A DNA stretch of 64,000 bases from Candidatus Enterococcus willemsii (GTDB lineage: Bacteria; Bacillota; Bacilli; Lactobacillales; Enterococcaceae). Positions 25,410 through 34,248 of the stretch are shown here, one piece after another. A model generated the notes under the pieces. The model was not told the origin of the DNA and searched no databases. It saw only the letters and a program-made list of their open reading frames with translations. The stretch is from positions 248,001-312,000 of the forward strand of contig NZ_MAEL01000054.1 in NCBI RefSeq assembly GCF_009933335.1. The letters are read 5' to 3'. Both the position numbers and the translations under genes were made by a program. Within the stretch, counting starts at the first letter, position 1, and each line of letters begins with the position of its first letter.

Positions 25410-26177
25410 TTATGAACGTTTATCAGAAAGTGTGTGTAATTGGACACCATGTTTTTGATAATAGGTAATGAGTTCTCGAGAAATAGTATCAGTATAAAAC
25501 ACATCAAATAAGAAGGTTCGGTTAATCATAAAGTTCCCTGTCGTTTCCAGACGATTTGCTGGAAAATAGACAAGTTTCGGTCCATTTGTATGTTCCATCA
25601 TTGTGCGATAAACATACGATTCATTCAATGTTTCCGTTGTTACTTCATGCAAGTTAACTCCAGAGGCTTCTAAGAGACATAATTGTGCATCAAATTTGAT
25701 ACAAGAATGGATGGCTAAATTGCCGACCAGTGCGTTGGTTCCAATTTCTCTTTGCCCGCCAGTTAATGCGATAGTTGCGCGTGAATTTTCGATTGTACCA
25801 GCAAGATAGTCATTCGTAACAATCGTGATATCTAATCCTGCTAGTGCTTGAATTAAGCGAAATGATGAGGGACTTGCACCAATAAAAATCGTCATATCCG
25901 GTAATAGGTAAGGAATAAGAGCAGTAATGAATAAATCAATCGGAAAAACACTTGAACTTGCCGTTTTATGAGTAGGTGTAGTCAGTTGGTTTAGACGGAC
26001 ACCACCATAATAACGTTCAATCAGTCCTTTTTTTTCTAAAAAAAGTAAATCTCGACGGATCGTCACTGGAGAAACGTGGAAGTATTCAGCTAACGATTGC
26101 ACAGTTTTTTCATTATGTTTAAGTAATGCTAAGATTTTTTCTCTACGTTGAAAAACATCGCCTTGACTTTTCTTCAT
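25410..26177 (-). CDS. DeoR-family transcriptional regulator of the beta-glucoside genes
   Basis: This 255-residue protein has an N-terminal DeoR helix-turn-helix (RREKILALLKHNEKTVQSLAEYFHVSPVTIRRDLLFLEKKGLIERYYGGV) and a C-terminal sugar-phosphate sensor domain. That domain keeps parts of the usual pattern (IFIGASPSSFRLIQAL, TIVTNDYLA, TGGQREIGTNALVG). It lies immediately upstream of the bglA-EIIC pair on the same strand but has no terminator before their promoter. Repression relieved by a phosphorylated sugar is inferred from family behaviour. Confidence 0.9.
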   Translation of the reverse strand: MKKSQGDVFQRREKILALLKHNEKTVQSLAEYFHVSPVTIRRDLLFLEKKGLIERYYGGVRLNQLTTPTHKTASSSVFPIDLFITALIPYLLPDMTIFIGASPSSFRLIQALAGLDITIVTNDYLAGTIENSRATIALTGGQREIGTNALVGNLAIHSCIKFDAQLCLLEASGVNLHEVTTETLNESYVYRTMMEHTNGPKLVYFPANRLETTGNFMINRTFLFDVFYTDTISRELITYYQKHGVQLHTLSDKRS

Positions 26178-26265
26178 ATGAATTCTCCTTGCTTGTTTCT
26201 TTATAGGTTAGGTGCTTTCTTTTAAACAGTATACATTTTTTTAAGTATTTTGTAGAATAAACACA

Positions 26266-26299
26266 CTAAAAAAAGTTCGAGAGAAATTCTCGAACTTTT
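26266..26299 (-). terminator. Terminator after ilvE
   Basis: Stem AAAAGTTCGAGA / TCTCGAACTTTT. On the minus strand it ends in a U-run. Confidence 0.85.
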
Positions 26300-26304
26300 A
26301 GGAA

Positions 26305-27318
26305 TTATTTGACGTCGAAAATCCAACCTTCTGGTGCTGGTCGATCACCATATTGAATACCAACTAACTCTTCGTATAAAGCTTTTGTCACAGGACCAAC
26401 TTCGGTTTCGCTATAGAAAACATGGAAGTCATCATGGGTTTGAATGCCGCCAATTGGTGAAATGACAGCAGCTGTCCCACAAGCGCCGGCTTCGACAAAT
26501 TTGTCCAAGTCGTTTAAATAAACATCGCCTTCAATAGCTTTCAAGCCAAGTGTATGTTCTGCTAAATGAAGCAGAGAATATTTTGTAATACTTGGCAAAA
26601 TAGAAGGAGATTTCGGCGTAATAAACTCGTTGTCTTTGGTAATGCCAAAGAAGTTTGCAGATCCGACTTCTTCAATTTTCGTGTGTGTTTCTGGGTCTAA
26701 ATAGATACAGTCAGAAAAGTTCTTTTCATGTGCTTCTTCACCCGGTAATAAGCTTGCAGCATAATTTCCGCCAACTTTCGCCGCTCCTGTTCCGTTTGGT
26801 GCTGCTCGGTCGTAGTCTGAGACAATAAAGTTTGTCGGTGTCAGTCCTCCTTTAAAGTACGGACCAACCGGCATACAAAAGACGGTAAAAATAAATTCAT
26901 CCGCAGGGTGTACACCGATTGTATCACCGACACCAATCAATAAGGGGCGGACATACAAGGTTGCACCTGTACCATACGGCGGCACAAATTCACGATTTGC
27001 TTTGACAACGTCTTTAACTGCTTGTATAAACATCTCTTGTGGCACTTGAGGCATACGTAAGCGTTGCGCGCTACGGTTCATCCGTTTACTATTTTCATCT
27101 ACGCGAAATAAATTAATACCACCGTCTTTACGTCCGTATGCTTTTAGTCCTTCGAAACATTGTTGACCATAATGCAAAGCAGGGGAGGATTCGCTAATAT
27201 GTAACGTATTGTCCTCTGTTAGTTCACCTTTGTTCCAAGCGCCATCTGTCCATTTAGCAAGAAAACGGTAGGGCGTTTTTATATACTCAAAACCTAAATT
27301 ATTCCAATCAATTGTCAT
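26305..27318 (-). CDS. ilvE: Branched-chain amino acid aminotransferase
   Basis: This 337-residue class IV PLP aminotransferase has HYGQQCFEGLKAYGRKDGGINLFR, the PLP-lysine region GAAKVGGNYAASLLPGEEAHEKNFSDCIYLD, and EEVGSANFFGI. The length and motifs fit the type II BCAT of Gram-positives. It interconverts Leu, Ile and Val with their 2-keto acids using 2-oxoglutarate. It stands alone between its own terminator and a CodY-box-like site at 27,419, which would fit control by branched-chain amino acids. Confidence 0.95.
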   Translation of the reverse strand: MTIDWNNLGFEYIKTPYRFLAKWTDGAWNKGELTEDNTLHISESSPALHYGQQCFEGLKAYGRKDGGINLFRVDENSKRMNRSAQRLRMPQVPQEMFIQAVKDVVKANREFVPPYGTGATLYVRPLLIGVGDTIGVHPADEFIFTVFCMPVGPYFKGGLTPTNFIVSDYDRAAPNGTGAAKVGGNYAASLLPGEEAHEKNFSDCIYLDPETHTKIEEVGSANFFGITKDNEFITPKSPSILPSITKYSLLHLAEHTLGLKAIEGDVYLNDLDKFVEAGACGTAAVISPIGGIQTHDDFHVFYSETEVGPVTKALYEELVGIQYGDRPAPEGWIFDVK

Positions 27319-27418
27319 CCAATCACTCCTGATCTTTCATTAAAAGTAGACATGTAGATTATCTTCATACATGCGTATATTATTTCTTGCTAGTATATCA
27401 TTAAATTTTAATATTGTC

Positions 27419-27433
27419 ATTATTCTGAAAATT
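27419..27433. promoter_or_regulatory. CodY-box-like sequence upstream of ilvE
   Basis: ATTATTCTGAAAATT matches AATTTTCWGAAAATT at 13 of 15 positions, about 100 bp upstream of the ilvE start. CodY control is a motif-based inference. Confidence 0.45.
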
Positions 27434-27438
27434 TAAAC

Positions 27439-27476
27439 AAAAAAAGAATCTATTCCTAAAGAAATAGATTCTTTTT
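27439..27476 (-). terminator. Terminator of the YdjGHI-like operon
   Basis: 14-bp stem AAAAAGAATCTATT / AATAGATTCTTTTT ending in a U-run on the minus strand, two bases after the TPM gene stop. Confidence 0.88.
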
Positions 27477-27478
27477 GC

Positions 27479-28288
27479 TTAGAAACTACGACCGCCGCCG
27501 CCAAAAGTTCCACCGCCACTAGAATGCGTGGTACTTCCGCCACCACCGCCGCGACCGCCACCACTGCTACTGCTAGGTTTCGGAATCCGACGTGTTGTAA
27601 CGAAAGAGTTGATTAAGCGATCTTGTTTTGTACTTAGTTGGAGAGAAGATTTTTCTTGATAAGGGTAACGATACGTGCCCATCTTCAATTGATATTTTGA
27701 TTTAATGATAAAGAAGAAAATCAGGCTAATCACCGCCGCGCCAATCAGCGCAAGTGTCATTTCAAAAGGTGTCAAAACCTTATAATAGGTAATTTTTCCA
27801 GTTTCTTCATCAATCCGATAGTGGTCTTTGGGTACGCCATCGTCAACAAAACGACTGGCACCAATCAAATAATTTTTGGCAGCTTGGCTAAAGTTATTTG
27901 TCGACATGCCATCATAGACATCATCTAGCAATGATTCGATGCGTTTGTCGTTTAAATAATCAATCATGTTACCAGATGTTGTAATATAAATTTCTCTTTG
28001 GTTCATATCTAATAGCAATAAGGAACCGTTATTGTCATTGCCAACGCGTTCTCTCAGCAAATCATCAGCATAATCACGAGGTTCTCGGTTATTTGTATCA
28101 CTGGTGACAATAAATACTTCGCCTTTAATTTTGCTGTTTAGTTCTGAAGCGAGTTGATTGAACTCTTGAATATCGGCTTCAGTAAATAGTCCAGCTTCAT
28201 CGGTGACAGTGGGACCTTGTGCATGGACTGGTGTTGCTAGTAAAAAGAAACCTAGCAGAACGAATAGACTGGTAAGGATTTTTTTCAT
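27479..28288 (-). CDS. TPM-domain membrane protein (YdjH/YgcG-like)
   Basis: This 269-residue protein has a signal peptide (MKKILTSLFVLLGFFLLATPVHA) and an extracytoplasmic TPM domain (about residues 30-150: VTDEAGLFTEADIQEFNQLASEL, GSLLLLDMNQREIYITTSG). One transmembrane helix lies near residue 185. The cytoplasmic tail ends in a glycine-rich stretch, as in many YgcG proteins. It overlaps the upstream zinc-ribbon gene by 4 bp (ATGA). In Bacillus subtilis the homologous ydjG-ydjH-ydjI products form a membrane complex linked to PspA. TPM domains are otherwise linked to repair or quality control. The function here is not known. Confidence 0.88.
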   Translation of the reverse strand: MKKILTSLFVLLGFFLLATPVHAQGPTVTDEAGLFTEADIQEFNQLASELNSKIKGEVFIVTSDTNNREPRDYADDLLRERVGNDNNGSLLLLDMNQREIYITTSGNMIDYLNDKRIESLLDDVYDGMSTNNFSQAAKNYLIGASRFVDDGVPKDHYRIDEETGKITYYKVLTPFEMTLALIGAAVISLIFFFIIKSKYQLKMGTYRYPYQEKSSLQLSTKQDRLINSFVTTRRIPKPSSSSGGGRGGGGGSTTHSSGGGTFGGGGRSF

Positions 28289-29385
28289 ATTAAATACCCC
28301 ACAATCATAAAGAGAATGGCTAAGACTGTGAAAATACCACCAGCTGTAAAACCAAGTCGTTTATAGCTGATAGGGAGAATCCCACTGACTTTTCCTGTTT
28401 GCCCATTCATGGCATAGTAGAAGGTTTTCTTTGATTGATCGTTACTGCGATAAGTAACTAACCAGACCGGTAACAACATGTATTGGTTGTCTTCATCGGT
28501 TAGTTGGAAATTGCGGTGATTCCGTTTGAAACTAGTATAACCACCGACAGAGTTGCTGAGTAAACTTTCGCCATAATCAGCCAGTTCTTTTTGGATATCG
28601 TCTTGAATTGTTGCGTATTCAATGTCTCTTTTCTCCGCTTGAAAGCCAGAAAGGTATTGATTTTTAAATGTAACAGCTTTTTCAATAGGAAATGGTTGGA
28701 CACTCTCGACCATTTTTTGCTGCGTATTTTTAGATAAGGCATTTTTGACTAAATCATTAAAACGTAGCTTTCCTTTGCGTTGGACATCAAAGACTTTGGT
28801 TTCGGTATATTCGAGGTCGCCAACTCGCCAGACCCGAATGGATGTCCCGGTTCCAGAAATTTCACCATCCGCTTGGGCATCAACTGCCCAGTAAGGAAAA
28901 TAAACGCCTGTTAGTTTTTCTACTTGTGCTTTGTTGAAGAAATCTCTCGGGACGAACCATTTCTTTTGTGCCCAAGCTAAGAAATCCGCGGTGGCTTTTT
29001 CTTTTTCGATAGCAAAAGGCAACACTTTATTTGGCAAAAATTTGCCACTTAATCGACCAGAAAGAACGACTGGATTATGACAGAAATAACAATAAGTAGC
29101 AGCCGTCGTTGCATCAGTAACAATTTCAGCTCCGCAACTTGGACACGTGAATAAATCCATTGGGTTTTCTTCATCAACCGCTTGCTCTTCGCTAATATCT
29201 GGTGCTTCTTCAATTATTTCTTCAGGGGTGTCTTGCATACGTGCCGCTTTTTGACTGGCTTCAAACGTAGTCACTTCTTCTTCTGTAAAGATGCTCATAC
29301 AATAGGGACAGTGAAATTTTTGGTCACTCGGATCAAAGGTTAGCGCACCATCACAGTTTGGACATTTATGTGTAATGACTTCCAT
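28285..29385 (-). CDS. Zinc-ribbon membrane protein (YdjG-like)
   Basis: This 366-residue protein has two N-terminal zinc ribbons: CPNCDGALTFDPSDQKFHCPYC and, after an acidic linker, CPSCGAEIVTDATTAATYCYFC. A central soluble domain (PNKVLPFAIEKEKATADFLAWAQKKWFVPRDF) and one C-terminal transmembrane helix (LGFTAGGIFTVLAILFMIVGYL) follow. The frame opens with ATG at 29,409, but AAAGGAG just upstream of 29,385 favours the ATG there. Its partners are an SPFH protein and a TPM protein, matching B. subtilis YdjG. Confidence 0.85.
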   Translation of the reverse strand: MEVITHKCPNCDGALTFDPSDQKFHCPYCMSIFTEEEVTTFEASQKAARMQDTPEEIIEEAPDISEEQAVDEENPMDLFTCPSCGAEIVTDATTAATYCYFCHNPVVLSGRLSGKFLPNKVLPFAIEKEKATADFLAWAQKKWFVPRDFFNKAQVEKLTGVYFPYWAVDAQADGEISGTGTSIRVWRVGDLEYTETKVFDVQRKGKLRFNDLVKNALSKNTQQKMVESVQPFPIEKAVTFKNQYLSGFQAEKRDIEYATIQDDIQKELADYGESLLSNSVGGYTSFKRNHRNFQLTDEDNQYMLLPVWLVTYRSNDQSKKTFYYAMNGQTGKVSGILPISYKRLGFTAGGIFTVLAILFMIVGYLI

Positions 29386-29428
29386 ACCAACAGCTCCTTT
29401 TTTCATCATTTACTCTCAATACAGGAAA

Positions 29429-29456
29429 TGCCACTTGTATAAAGGTACAAGTGGCA
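29429..29456 (-). repeat. Hairpin between the SPFH and zinc-ribbon genes
   Basis: 11-bp stem TGCCACTTGTA / TACAAGTGGCA. Only a short U-run (TTTCC) follows on the minus strand, so partial termination or mRNA stabilisation is possible. Confidence 0.55.
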
Positions 29457-29462
29457 CAAACA

Positions 29463-30692
29463 TTAGTCGATTGGGACACCTTGGAACGGTTTGCCACATT
29501 CAGGACAGAATTTTGGGACTCCGTTTGAAAGATCAACCACTTCATCACAAGCTGCACATTTCATTTTTATTGTTGCAGTGCTAGGTTTAGCTGCGCCACA
29601 ATTGCTACAGAATTTACCTGTATTTTCAGTGCCACAATCAGGGCAAGTCCATGTATTGGAATTAGTGGCCTGTTGAGCGGCTTGTGCTTGCTGTTGCATT
29701 TGTTGTTGATTTGCTTGCGAAGCTTGGCCCATAAAGTTACCAGCTGCATTCATGCCCATACCCATGCCCATGAAACTTTGCGCAGCACCACCAGGATTGC
29801 TACCAGCAGCTTCCATTCCTTTGGCAATGGAACCTTGCACATAACCTTCACGAATGTTTGGATCACCTAGCATTGCTCCTTGGTTACGCATGTTAATTAG
29901 TTTGACAGAGTCATCTGTGTAAGAAATGCTAGAAACTGCCACTGAAACGACTTCCATCCCACGAAGCTCACGCCAACTTTCATCCAAAACATCGCCCATA
30001 TATTTACTTAATTCCATACTTTTTGATGGAACGTAAGAAATACGCTCGCCATCTGCAGACATTTGATTAATCGTTGCTTGTAGAGCAGTTAAGAACTCTG
30101 CAAGGTATTGTTCATTAATGTCATCAATTTCAACCTGGGTTTTATTTTTAGGGATAGCATTTGTATAAAATAAAATTGGGTCTGTCACTCGAATAGAGTA
30201 TGTGCCATGTGTGCGTAAAAATAATTCAGCATTGTAAAAATTATCAAAATAATTTAATGGTGATGAAGTGCCAAAACGAATGCCTTTAATTTCTTGCAAA
30301 TTGATATAAAAGACTTGTTGTTTTTGAGGAGTTACGCCACCAAATTTAAAACGATCGAACGTTTCAGCAATTGCAGCCTTTAACGAACCGTTAAACATAG
30401 AAGGAGCAGAATTATTTTGAACCGTATAATAACCTTCTTCTGCGGTATAGTCGATGATTTTTCCACCGTCAACTAATAACATCATCATATTTGGATAAAC
30501 GTGGACGACAGAACCATCTGTTAGAACATCATCCGTTCCTTTACGATTAGAACCACGTTTACTGTCTTTTCTGACCTTAACACCCTTGGTCATGACAGTG
30601 GAGTCACTCATATTGTCAGGTTCAATAATTTCTAGCCATTGATCAGCCAAACCACCGCCAACCGTACTTGTTGCTGCTTTAATTAATCCCAT
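29463..30692 (-). CDS. SPFH-domain protein with C-terminal zinc ribbons (YdjI-like)
   Basis: This 409-residue protein has an SPFH/virion-core-like domain (about residues 20-285: LADQWLEIIEPDNMSDSTVM, LRTHGTYSIRVTDPILFY, MEVVSVAVSSISYTDDS). A Met/Gly/Gln-rich linker (SFMGMGMGMNAAGNFMG, then QANQQQMQQQAQAAQQ) and two zinc ribbons (CPDCGTENTGKFCSNC and CAACDEVVDLSNGVPKFCPEC) follow. AAAGGAGG precedes the ATG. It is the first gene of the three-gene module. SPFH proteins organise membrane microdomains. The pspA homologue found beside this module in Bacillus is absent here. Confidence 0.9.
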   Translation of the reverse strand: MGLIKAATSTVGGGLADQWLEIIEPDNMSDSTVMTKGVKVRKDSKRGSNRKGTDDVLTDGSVVHVYPNMMMLLVDGGKIIDYTAEEGYYTVQNNSAPSMFNGSLKAAIAETFDRFKFGGVTPQKQQVFYINLQEIKGIRFGTSSPLNYFDNFYNAELFLRTHGTYSIRVTDPILFYTNAIPKNKTQVEIDDINEQYLAEFLTALQATINQMSADGERISYVPSKSMELSKYMGDVLDESWRELRGMEVVSVAVSSISYTDDSVKLINMRNQGAMLGDPNIREGYVQGSIAKGMEAAGSNPGGAAQSFMGMGMGMNAAGNFMGQASQANQQQMQQQAQAAQQATNSNTWTCPDCGTENTGKFCSNCGAAKPSTATIKMKCAACDEVVDLSNGVPKFCPECGKPFQGVPID

Positions 30693-30844
30693 CCTTATTT
30701 CCTCCTTTAAGTTGTTTCATTCAATTAGTTTAAACGTTAAATTAAGTATACCATAAACACAACCGATTCTAACATCCGACGAAAGACGGAGAAAAAGTTC
30801 CTGAGAGTTTTTTCACTGTGGTAGTTTTTTTTGCAAAAATTTCG

Positions 30845-30850
30845 TATAAT
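30845..30850 (+). promoter_or_regulatory. -10 element of the dnaX promoter
   Basis: TATAAT in CGTATAATAATAG, 36 bp before the dnaX ATG. The -35 region (TAGTTT with 17-nt spacing) is poor. The 193-bp gap 30,693-30,885 holds no SRP RNA or other gene that I can see. Confidence 0.5.
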
Positions 30851-30885
30851 AATAGATAGTGAATTTTGAAAAGAGGTGGCAAAGA

Positions 30886-32604
30886 ATGGCGTATCAGGCA
30901 CTTTATCGTGTTTGGCGTTCACAACGCTTTGATGACGTTGTCGGGCAACAAGCAATTACCCAAACATTGAAGAATGCAATTATCCAAAAGCAAATTTCTC
31001 ATGCCTATCTATTTACCGGACCACGAGGAACAGGGAAAACAAGTGCTGCAAAAATTCTTGCCAAAGCGGTTAACTGCCCGCACAGTCAAGATGGCGAACC
31101 ATGTAATGAATGCGAGATGTGTCGTTCGATTACAGCAGGCACACAAGAAGATGTCATTGAGATTGATGCTGCCAGTAACAATGGGGTAGAAGAAATTCGC
31201 TTTATTCGTGATCGGGCAAATTATGCACCGACCCAAGCAACTTATAAAGTTTATATTGTTGACGAAGTTCATATGCTTTCAACGGGTGCTTTTAATGCCT
31301 TATTAAAAACATTAGAAGAACCGCGAAAAAATGTGATTTTTATTTTAGCAACAACGGAACCTCATAAAATTCCAGCGACAATTATTTCGCGTACCCAACG
31401 ATTTGACTTTAAGCGAATTCGAACCGAAGATATTATGGCGCATTTGGCGCATATTTTGAATGAAAATCAGATTGGTTATGAAGAGCAAGCATTGCAAGTA
31501 ATTGCTCGTGCCGCTGAAGGAGGCATGCGTGATGCCTTAAGTATTTTGGATCAAGCGATTTCCTTTAGTGACGGGACAATAACGCTGCAAAATGCTATGG
31601 AAGTGACCGGTAGTCTTACGTTTGAAATGATGGATCAATTTATTGGTAACTGCCAAACGCACAATGTATCTGGTGCATTGACAATGCTTGAAGAAATGTT
31701 AGCATCAGGGAAAGAAGCCCGTCGCTTACTCGAAAATTTATTGGTTTATTGTCGTGATTTATTAATCTATCAACAAGCCCCGCAACTCTTATTGGAAAAG
31801 GCAGGGCATGTCACAGATGCCTTTCAAACGTTAGCAAAAGAAACATCCGTCGCTCAGCTATACCAATGGATTGATATCTTAAACGCGACGCAAAATGATG
31901 TCCGTTTCACAACCAATCCGACGATTTATTTAGAAGTTGCAACGGTGAAATTAGCGAGTAGCCCAGCCCAAGCAACACCAACTACTACCGCAGAACCGAT
32001 AGCAAGCGATGATGTGCAACAGTTGAAAAAAGAAGTGCAGGCATTACGGCAGGAATTACAGCAATTGAAACAAAACGGTGTGGCTGCCACGCCACAAGAA
32101 GTACGACCAACGCCAAAACGTAAAGCACAAACAAGTAGTTATCGCGTACCAAAAGAACGAGTCTTTAGTGTCTTGCAAGAAGCAACAAAACAAGATTTAG
32201 TCAATGTTAAGATGGTTTGGGACGATTTGTTAGCTAGTTTATCAGCTACCCAAAAAGCCATGCTTCGTGCAAGTGAACCAAAAGCAGCCAGTTCAAAAGG
32301 GTTGGTCATTGCCTTTGATTATGAGATTATTTGTCAACGAGCGGCCAATGACTCAGAATTTTCGGCTGCAGTGCAAAATAATCTTAGCCGTATGATTCAA
32401 AATTATGGTCCAGATCCAATTTTTATTACGGCAGATAGTTGGCCTGAGCTACGAAAAGAGTTTTTATCAGGAAATCATGAAGTAGAACCAACTGAAGTAT
32501 TTGAAGAAGATGAAGAGATAACTTTGATTCCTGAAGATGATGATCGTGTGGTAACAAAAGCACAAGAACTTTTTGGGGAATTAATCCAAATTGAAGAAAA
32601 TTAA
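30886..32604 (+). CDS. dnaX: DNA polymerase III subunit gamma/tau
   Basis: This 572-residue clamp-loader ATPase has YQALYRVWRSQRFDDVVGQ at the N-terminus, Walker A GPRGTGKTSAAK, a four-cysteine zinc module (CPHSQDGEPCNECEMC), Walker B YIVDEVHML, and sensor ATTEPHKIPATIISRTQRFDF. A Gln-rich coiled linker near residue 390 precedes the tau-type C-terminal region. The frame opens with GTG at 30,859, but AAGAGGTGG places the start at the ATG at 30,886. It heads the conserved dnaX-ybaB-recR run. Confidence 0.96.
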   Translation: MAYQALYRVWRSQRFDDVVGQQAITQTLKNAIIQKQISHAYLFTGPRGTGKTSAAKILAKAVNCPHSQDGEPCNECEMCRSITAGTQEDVIEIDAASNNGVEEIRFIRDRANYAPTQATYKVYIVDEVHMLSTGAFNALLKTLEEPRKNVIFILATTEPHKIPATIISRTQRFDFKRIRTEDIMAHLAHILNENQIGYEEQALQVIARAAEGGMRDALSILDQAISFSDGTITLQNAMEVTGSLTFEMMDQFIGNCQTHNVSGALTMLEEMLASGKEARRLLENLLVYCRDLLIYQQAPQLLLEKAGHVTDAFQTLAKETSVAQLYQWIDILNATQNDVRFTTNPTIYLEVATVKLASSPAQATPTTTAEPIASDDVQQLKKEVQALRQELQQLKQNGVAATPQEVRPTPKRKAQTSSYRVPKERVFSVLQEATKQDLVNVKMVWDDLLASLSATQKAMLRASEPKAASSKGLVIAFDYEIICQRAANDSEFSAAVQNNLSRMIQNYGPDPIFITADSWPELRKEFLSGNHEVEPTEVFEEDEEITLIPEDDDRVVTKAQELFGELIQIEEN

Positions 32605-32622
32605 GAATGGAGAGATTGATTT

Positions 32623-32937
32623 ATGATGCGAGGAATGGGAAACATGCAAGGCATGATGAAACAAGTACAAAAAATGCAAAAGGATATGAAAAAAGCACAA
32701 GATGCATTGAATGAAAAAGAATTTATCGGAGAATCAACAAATGGTTACGTGAAAGTAACAGCTACAGGCGACCGTAAAATGAAAGATATCGTTATTGCAC
32801 CAGATGTCATTGATGCAGAAGATCCAGAAATGTTGCAAGATTTAGTTTTAATGGCGGTTAATGATGTATTAGGTAAAGTAGAAAAAGAAACAGAAGCGAC
32901 GATGGGTAAATATACAAAAGGACTTCCAGGATTCTAA
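32623..32937 (+). CDS. YbaB/EbfC-family nucleoid-associated protein
   Basis: This 104-residue protein starts with [21 protein letters not shown], has the [24 protein letters not shown] strand-rich core, and ends with GLPGF. These are the hallmarks of the small dimeric YbaB/EbfC DNA-binding proteins. It lies between dnaX and recR as in most Firmicutes. It is thought to bind DNA around replication and repair genes, but no specific site can be assigned. Confidence 0.95.
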   Translation: MMRGMGNMQGMMKQVQKMQKDMKKAQDALNEKEFIGESTNGYVKVTATGDRKMKDIVIAPDVIDAEDPEMLQDLVLMAVNDVLGKVEKETEATMGKYTKGLPGF

Positions 32938-32962
32938 GAAGTCCTGAAAGGAGTCTTGACTT

Positions 32963-33559
32963 GTGCAATATCCAGAACCTATTGCAAGATTGATTGCAAG
33001 TTACATGAATTTACCAGGAATTGGTCAAAAAACAGCCACTCGTCTTGCGTTTCATACCATTGATATGAAAGATGAAGTGGTCAATGAATTTGCAAAATCG
33101 TTATTGAGTGTCAAACGTGACTTAACTTTTTGTAGTGTTTGTGGCAACATTACCGAAGATGATCCTTGTGAGATTTGTTCGAATACGACACGTGATCGAA
33201 CAACGATTTTAGTGGTTGAAGAACCAAAAGATGTGATGGCTTTAGAAAAAATGCGTGAATATCACGGATTATATCATGTGCTTCACGGTGTATTATCACC
33301 AATGGAGGGCACAGGTCCAGAAGATATTAACATCCCTAGTTTGATCCAACGCCTGCACGATGCAGAAGTGACTGAAGTCATTTTGGCAACCAATGCCACT
33401 ACAGAAGGTGAGGCAACTGCGATGTATCTATCGCGTCTTATCAAACCAGCAGGAATTAAAGTAACACGCCTTGCACATGGGTTATCTGTCGGAAGCGATA
33501 TCGAATATGCAGATGAAGTGACCTTATTAAAAGCTGTTGAAGGTCGAAGAGAACTGTAA
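32963..33559 (+). CDS. recR: Recombination mediator protein RecR
   Basis: This 198-residue protein has an N-terminal helix-hairpin-helix region ([22 protein letters not shown]), a four-cysteine zinc motif ([16 protein letters not shown]), and a Toprim domain with [12 protein letters not shown] and a C-terminal [17 protein letters not shown]. With RecO/RecF it loads RecA on SSB-coated single-stranded gaps. It starts with GTG at 32,963 behind AAAGGAG. It follows ybaB by 25 bp and precedes tmk. Confidence 0.97.
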   Translation: MQYPEPIARLIASYMNLPGIGQKTATRLAFHTIDMKDEVVNEFAKSLLSVKRDLTFCSVCGNITEDDPCEICSNTTRDRTTILVVEEPKDVMALEKMREYHGLYHVLHGVLSPMEGTGPEDINIPSLIQRLHDAEVTEVILATNATTEGEATAMYLSRLIKPAGIKVTRLAHGLSVGSDIEYADEVTLLKAVEGRREL

Positions 33560-33587
33560 AAATATATAAATGATGGAGGAACCCATA

Positions 33588-34226
33588 GTGAATGGAATTT
33601 TCATAACAATTGAAGGTCCTGATGGTGCAGGAAAAACCAGTGTCATTAATGAATTGTATCCACGATTACAATTAATGGCTAAAAAAGGAATTGTCAAAAC
33701 AAGAGAACCTGGTGGTGTGGCAATTTCTGAAAAAATTCGCCAAATTATTTTAGATCCCAAACATGCTGAAATGGATGAGCGGACCGAGGCTTTGCTGTAT
33801 GCAGCAGCTCGTCGTCAACATTTAGTTGAAGTTATTTTGCCAGCTTTAAATGCAGGGAAAATTGTGATTTGTGATCGTTTTGTGGATAGTTCACTTGCCT
33901 ACCAAGGTGCAGGACGACGTATCGGTGTGAACGAAATTGCTGAAATCAATGAGTTTGCTACCGAAGGAACTACGCCTGATTTTACGCTATATTTAGACGT
34001 TGACTCAGACACAGGTTTACGAAGAATTCAACAACATCGATCTCATCAAGTTGACCGATTGGACTCAGAAGGGTTAGAATTTCATCAAAGGGTACGCCAC
34101 GCTTATCTGAAATTAGCAGAAGAAAATCCAGTACGCATTCATCGTGTAGATGCCCGGATGAGTTTGCAAGAGGTGGTAGAGGCGAGTTATTCTGCAATTG
34201 TAGAAGCTTATCCCCAGTACTTTTAA
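33588..34226 (+). CDS. tmk: Thymidylate kinase
   Basis: This 212-residue kinase has the P-loop EGPDGAGKTSVI, the TREPGG motif, DRFVDSSLAYQGAGR and the LID-like region RIQQHRSHQVDRLDSE. It phosphorylates dTMP to dTDP for DNA synthesis. The frame opens with ATG at 33,570, but that codon overlaps the ribosome site (ATGGAGGA). The GTG at 33,588, giving MNGIFITIEGPDG with 7-8 nt spacing, is the more likely start. Confidence 0.95.
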   Translation: MNGIFITIEGPDGAGKTSVINELYPRLQLMAKKGIVKTREPGGVAISEKIRQIILDPKHAEMDERTEALLYAAARRQHLVEVILPALNAGKIVICDRFVDSSLAYQGAGRRIGVNEIAEINEFATEGTTPDFTLYLDVDSDTGLRRIQQHRSHQVDRLDSEGLEFHQRVRHAYLKLAEENPVRIHRVDARMSLQEVVEASYSAIVEAYPQYF

Positions 34227-34248
34227 TGTATAAAGGAGAGAATTTATT

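Noticed and set aside
30693-30885. SRP (4.5S-like) RNA gene before dnaX, as in some Bacillus
   Set aside because: No GGAAGGAAGCAG-type signature or long hairpin is present in the gap.
32030-32050. A-rich run in dnaX (TTGAAAAAAGAAG) as a programmed frameshift site for gamma
   Set aside because: The heptamer is not in the correct frame for a -1 slip (A AAA AAG would need another codon phase), and no stop-proximal stem was seen.
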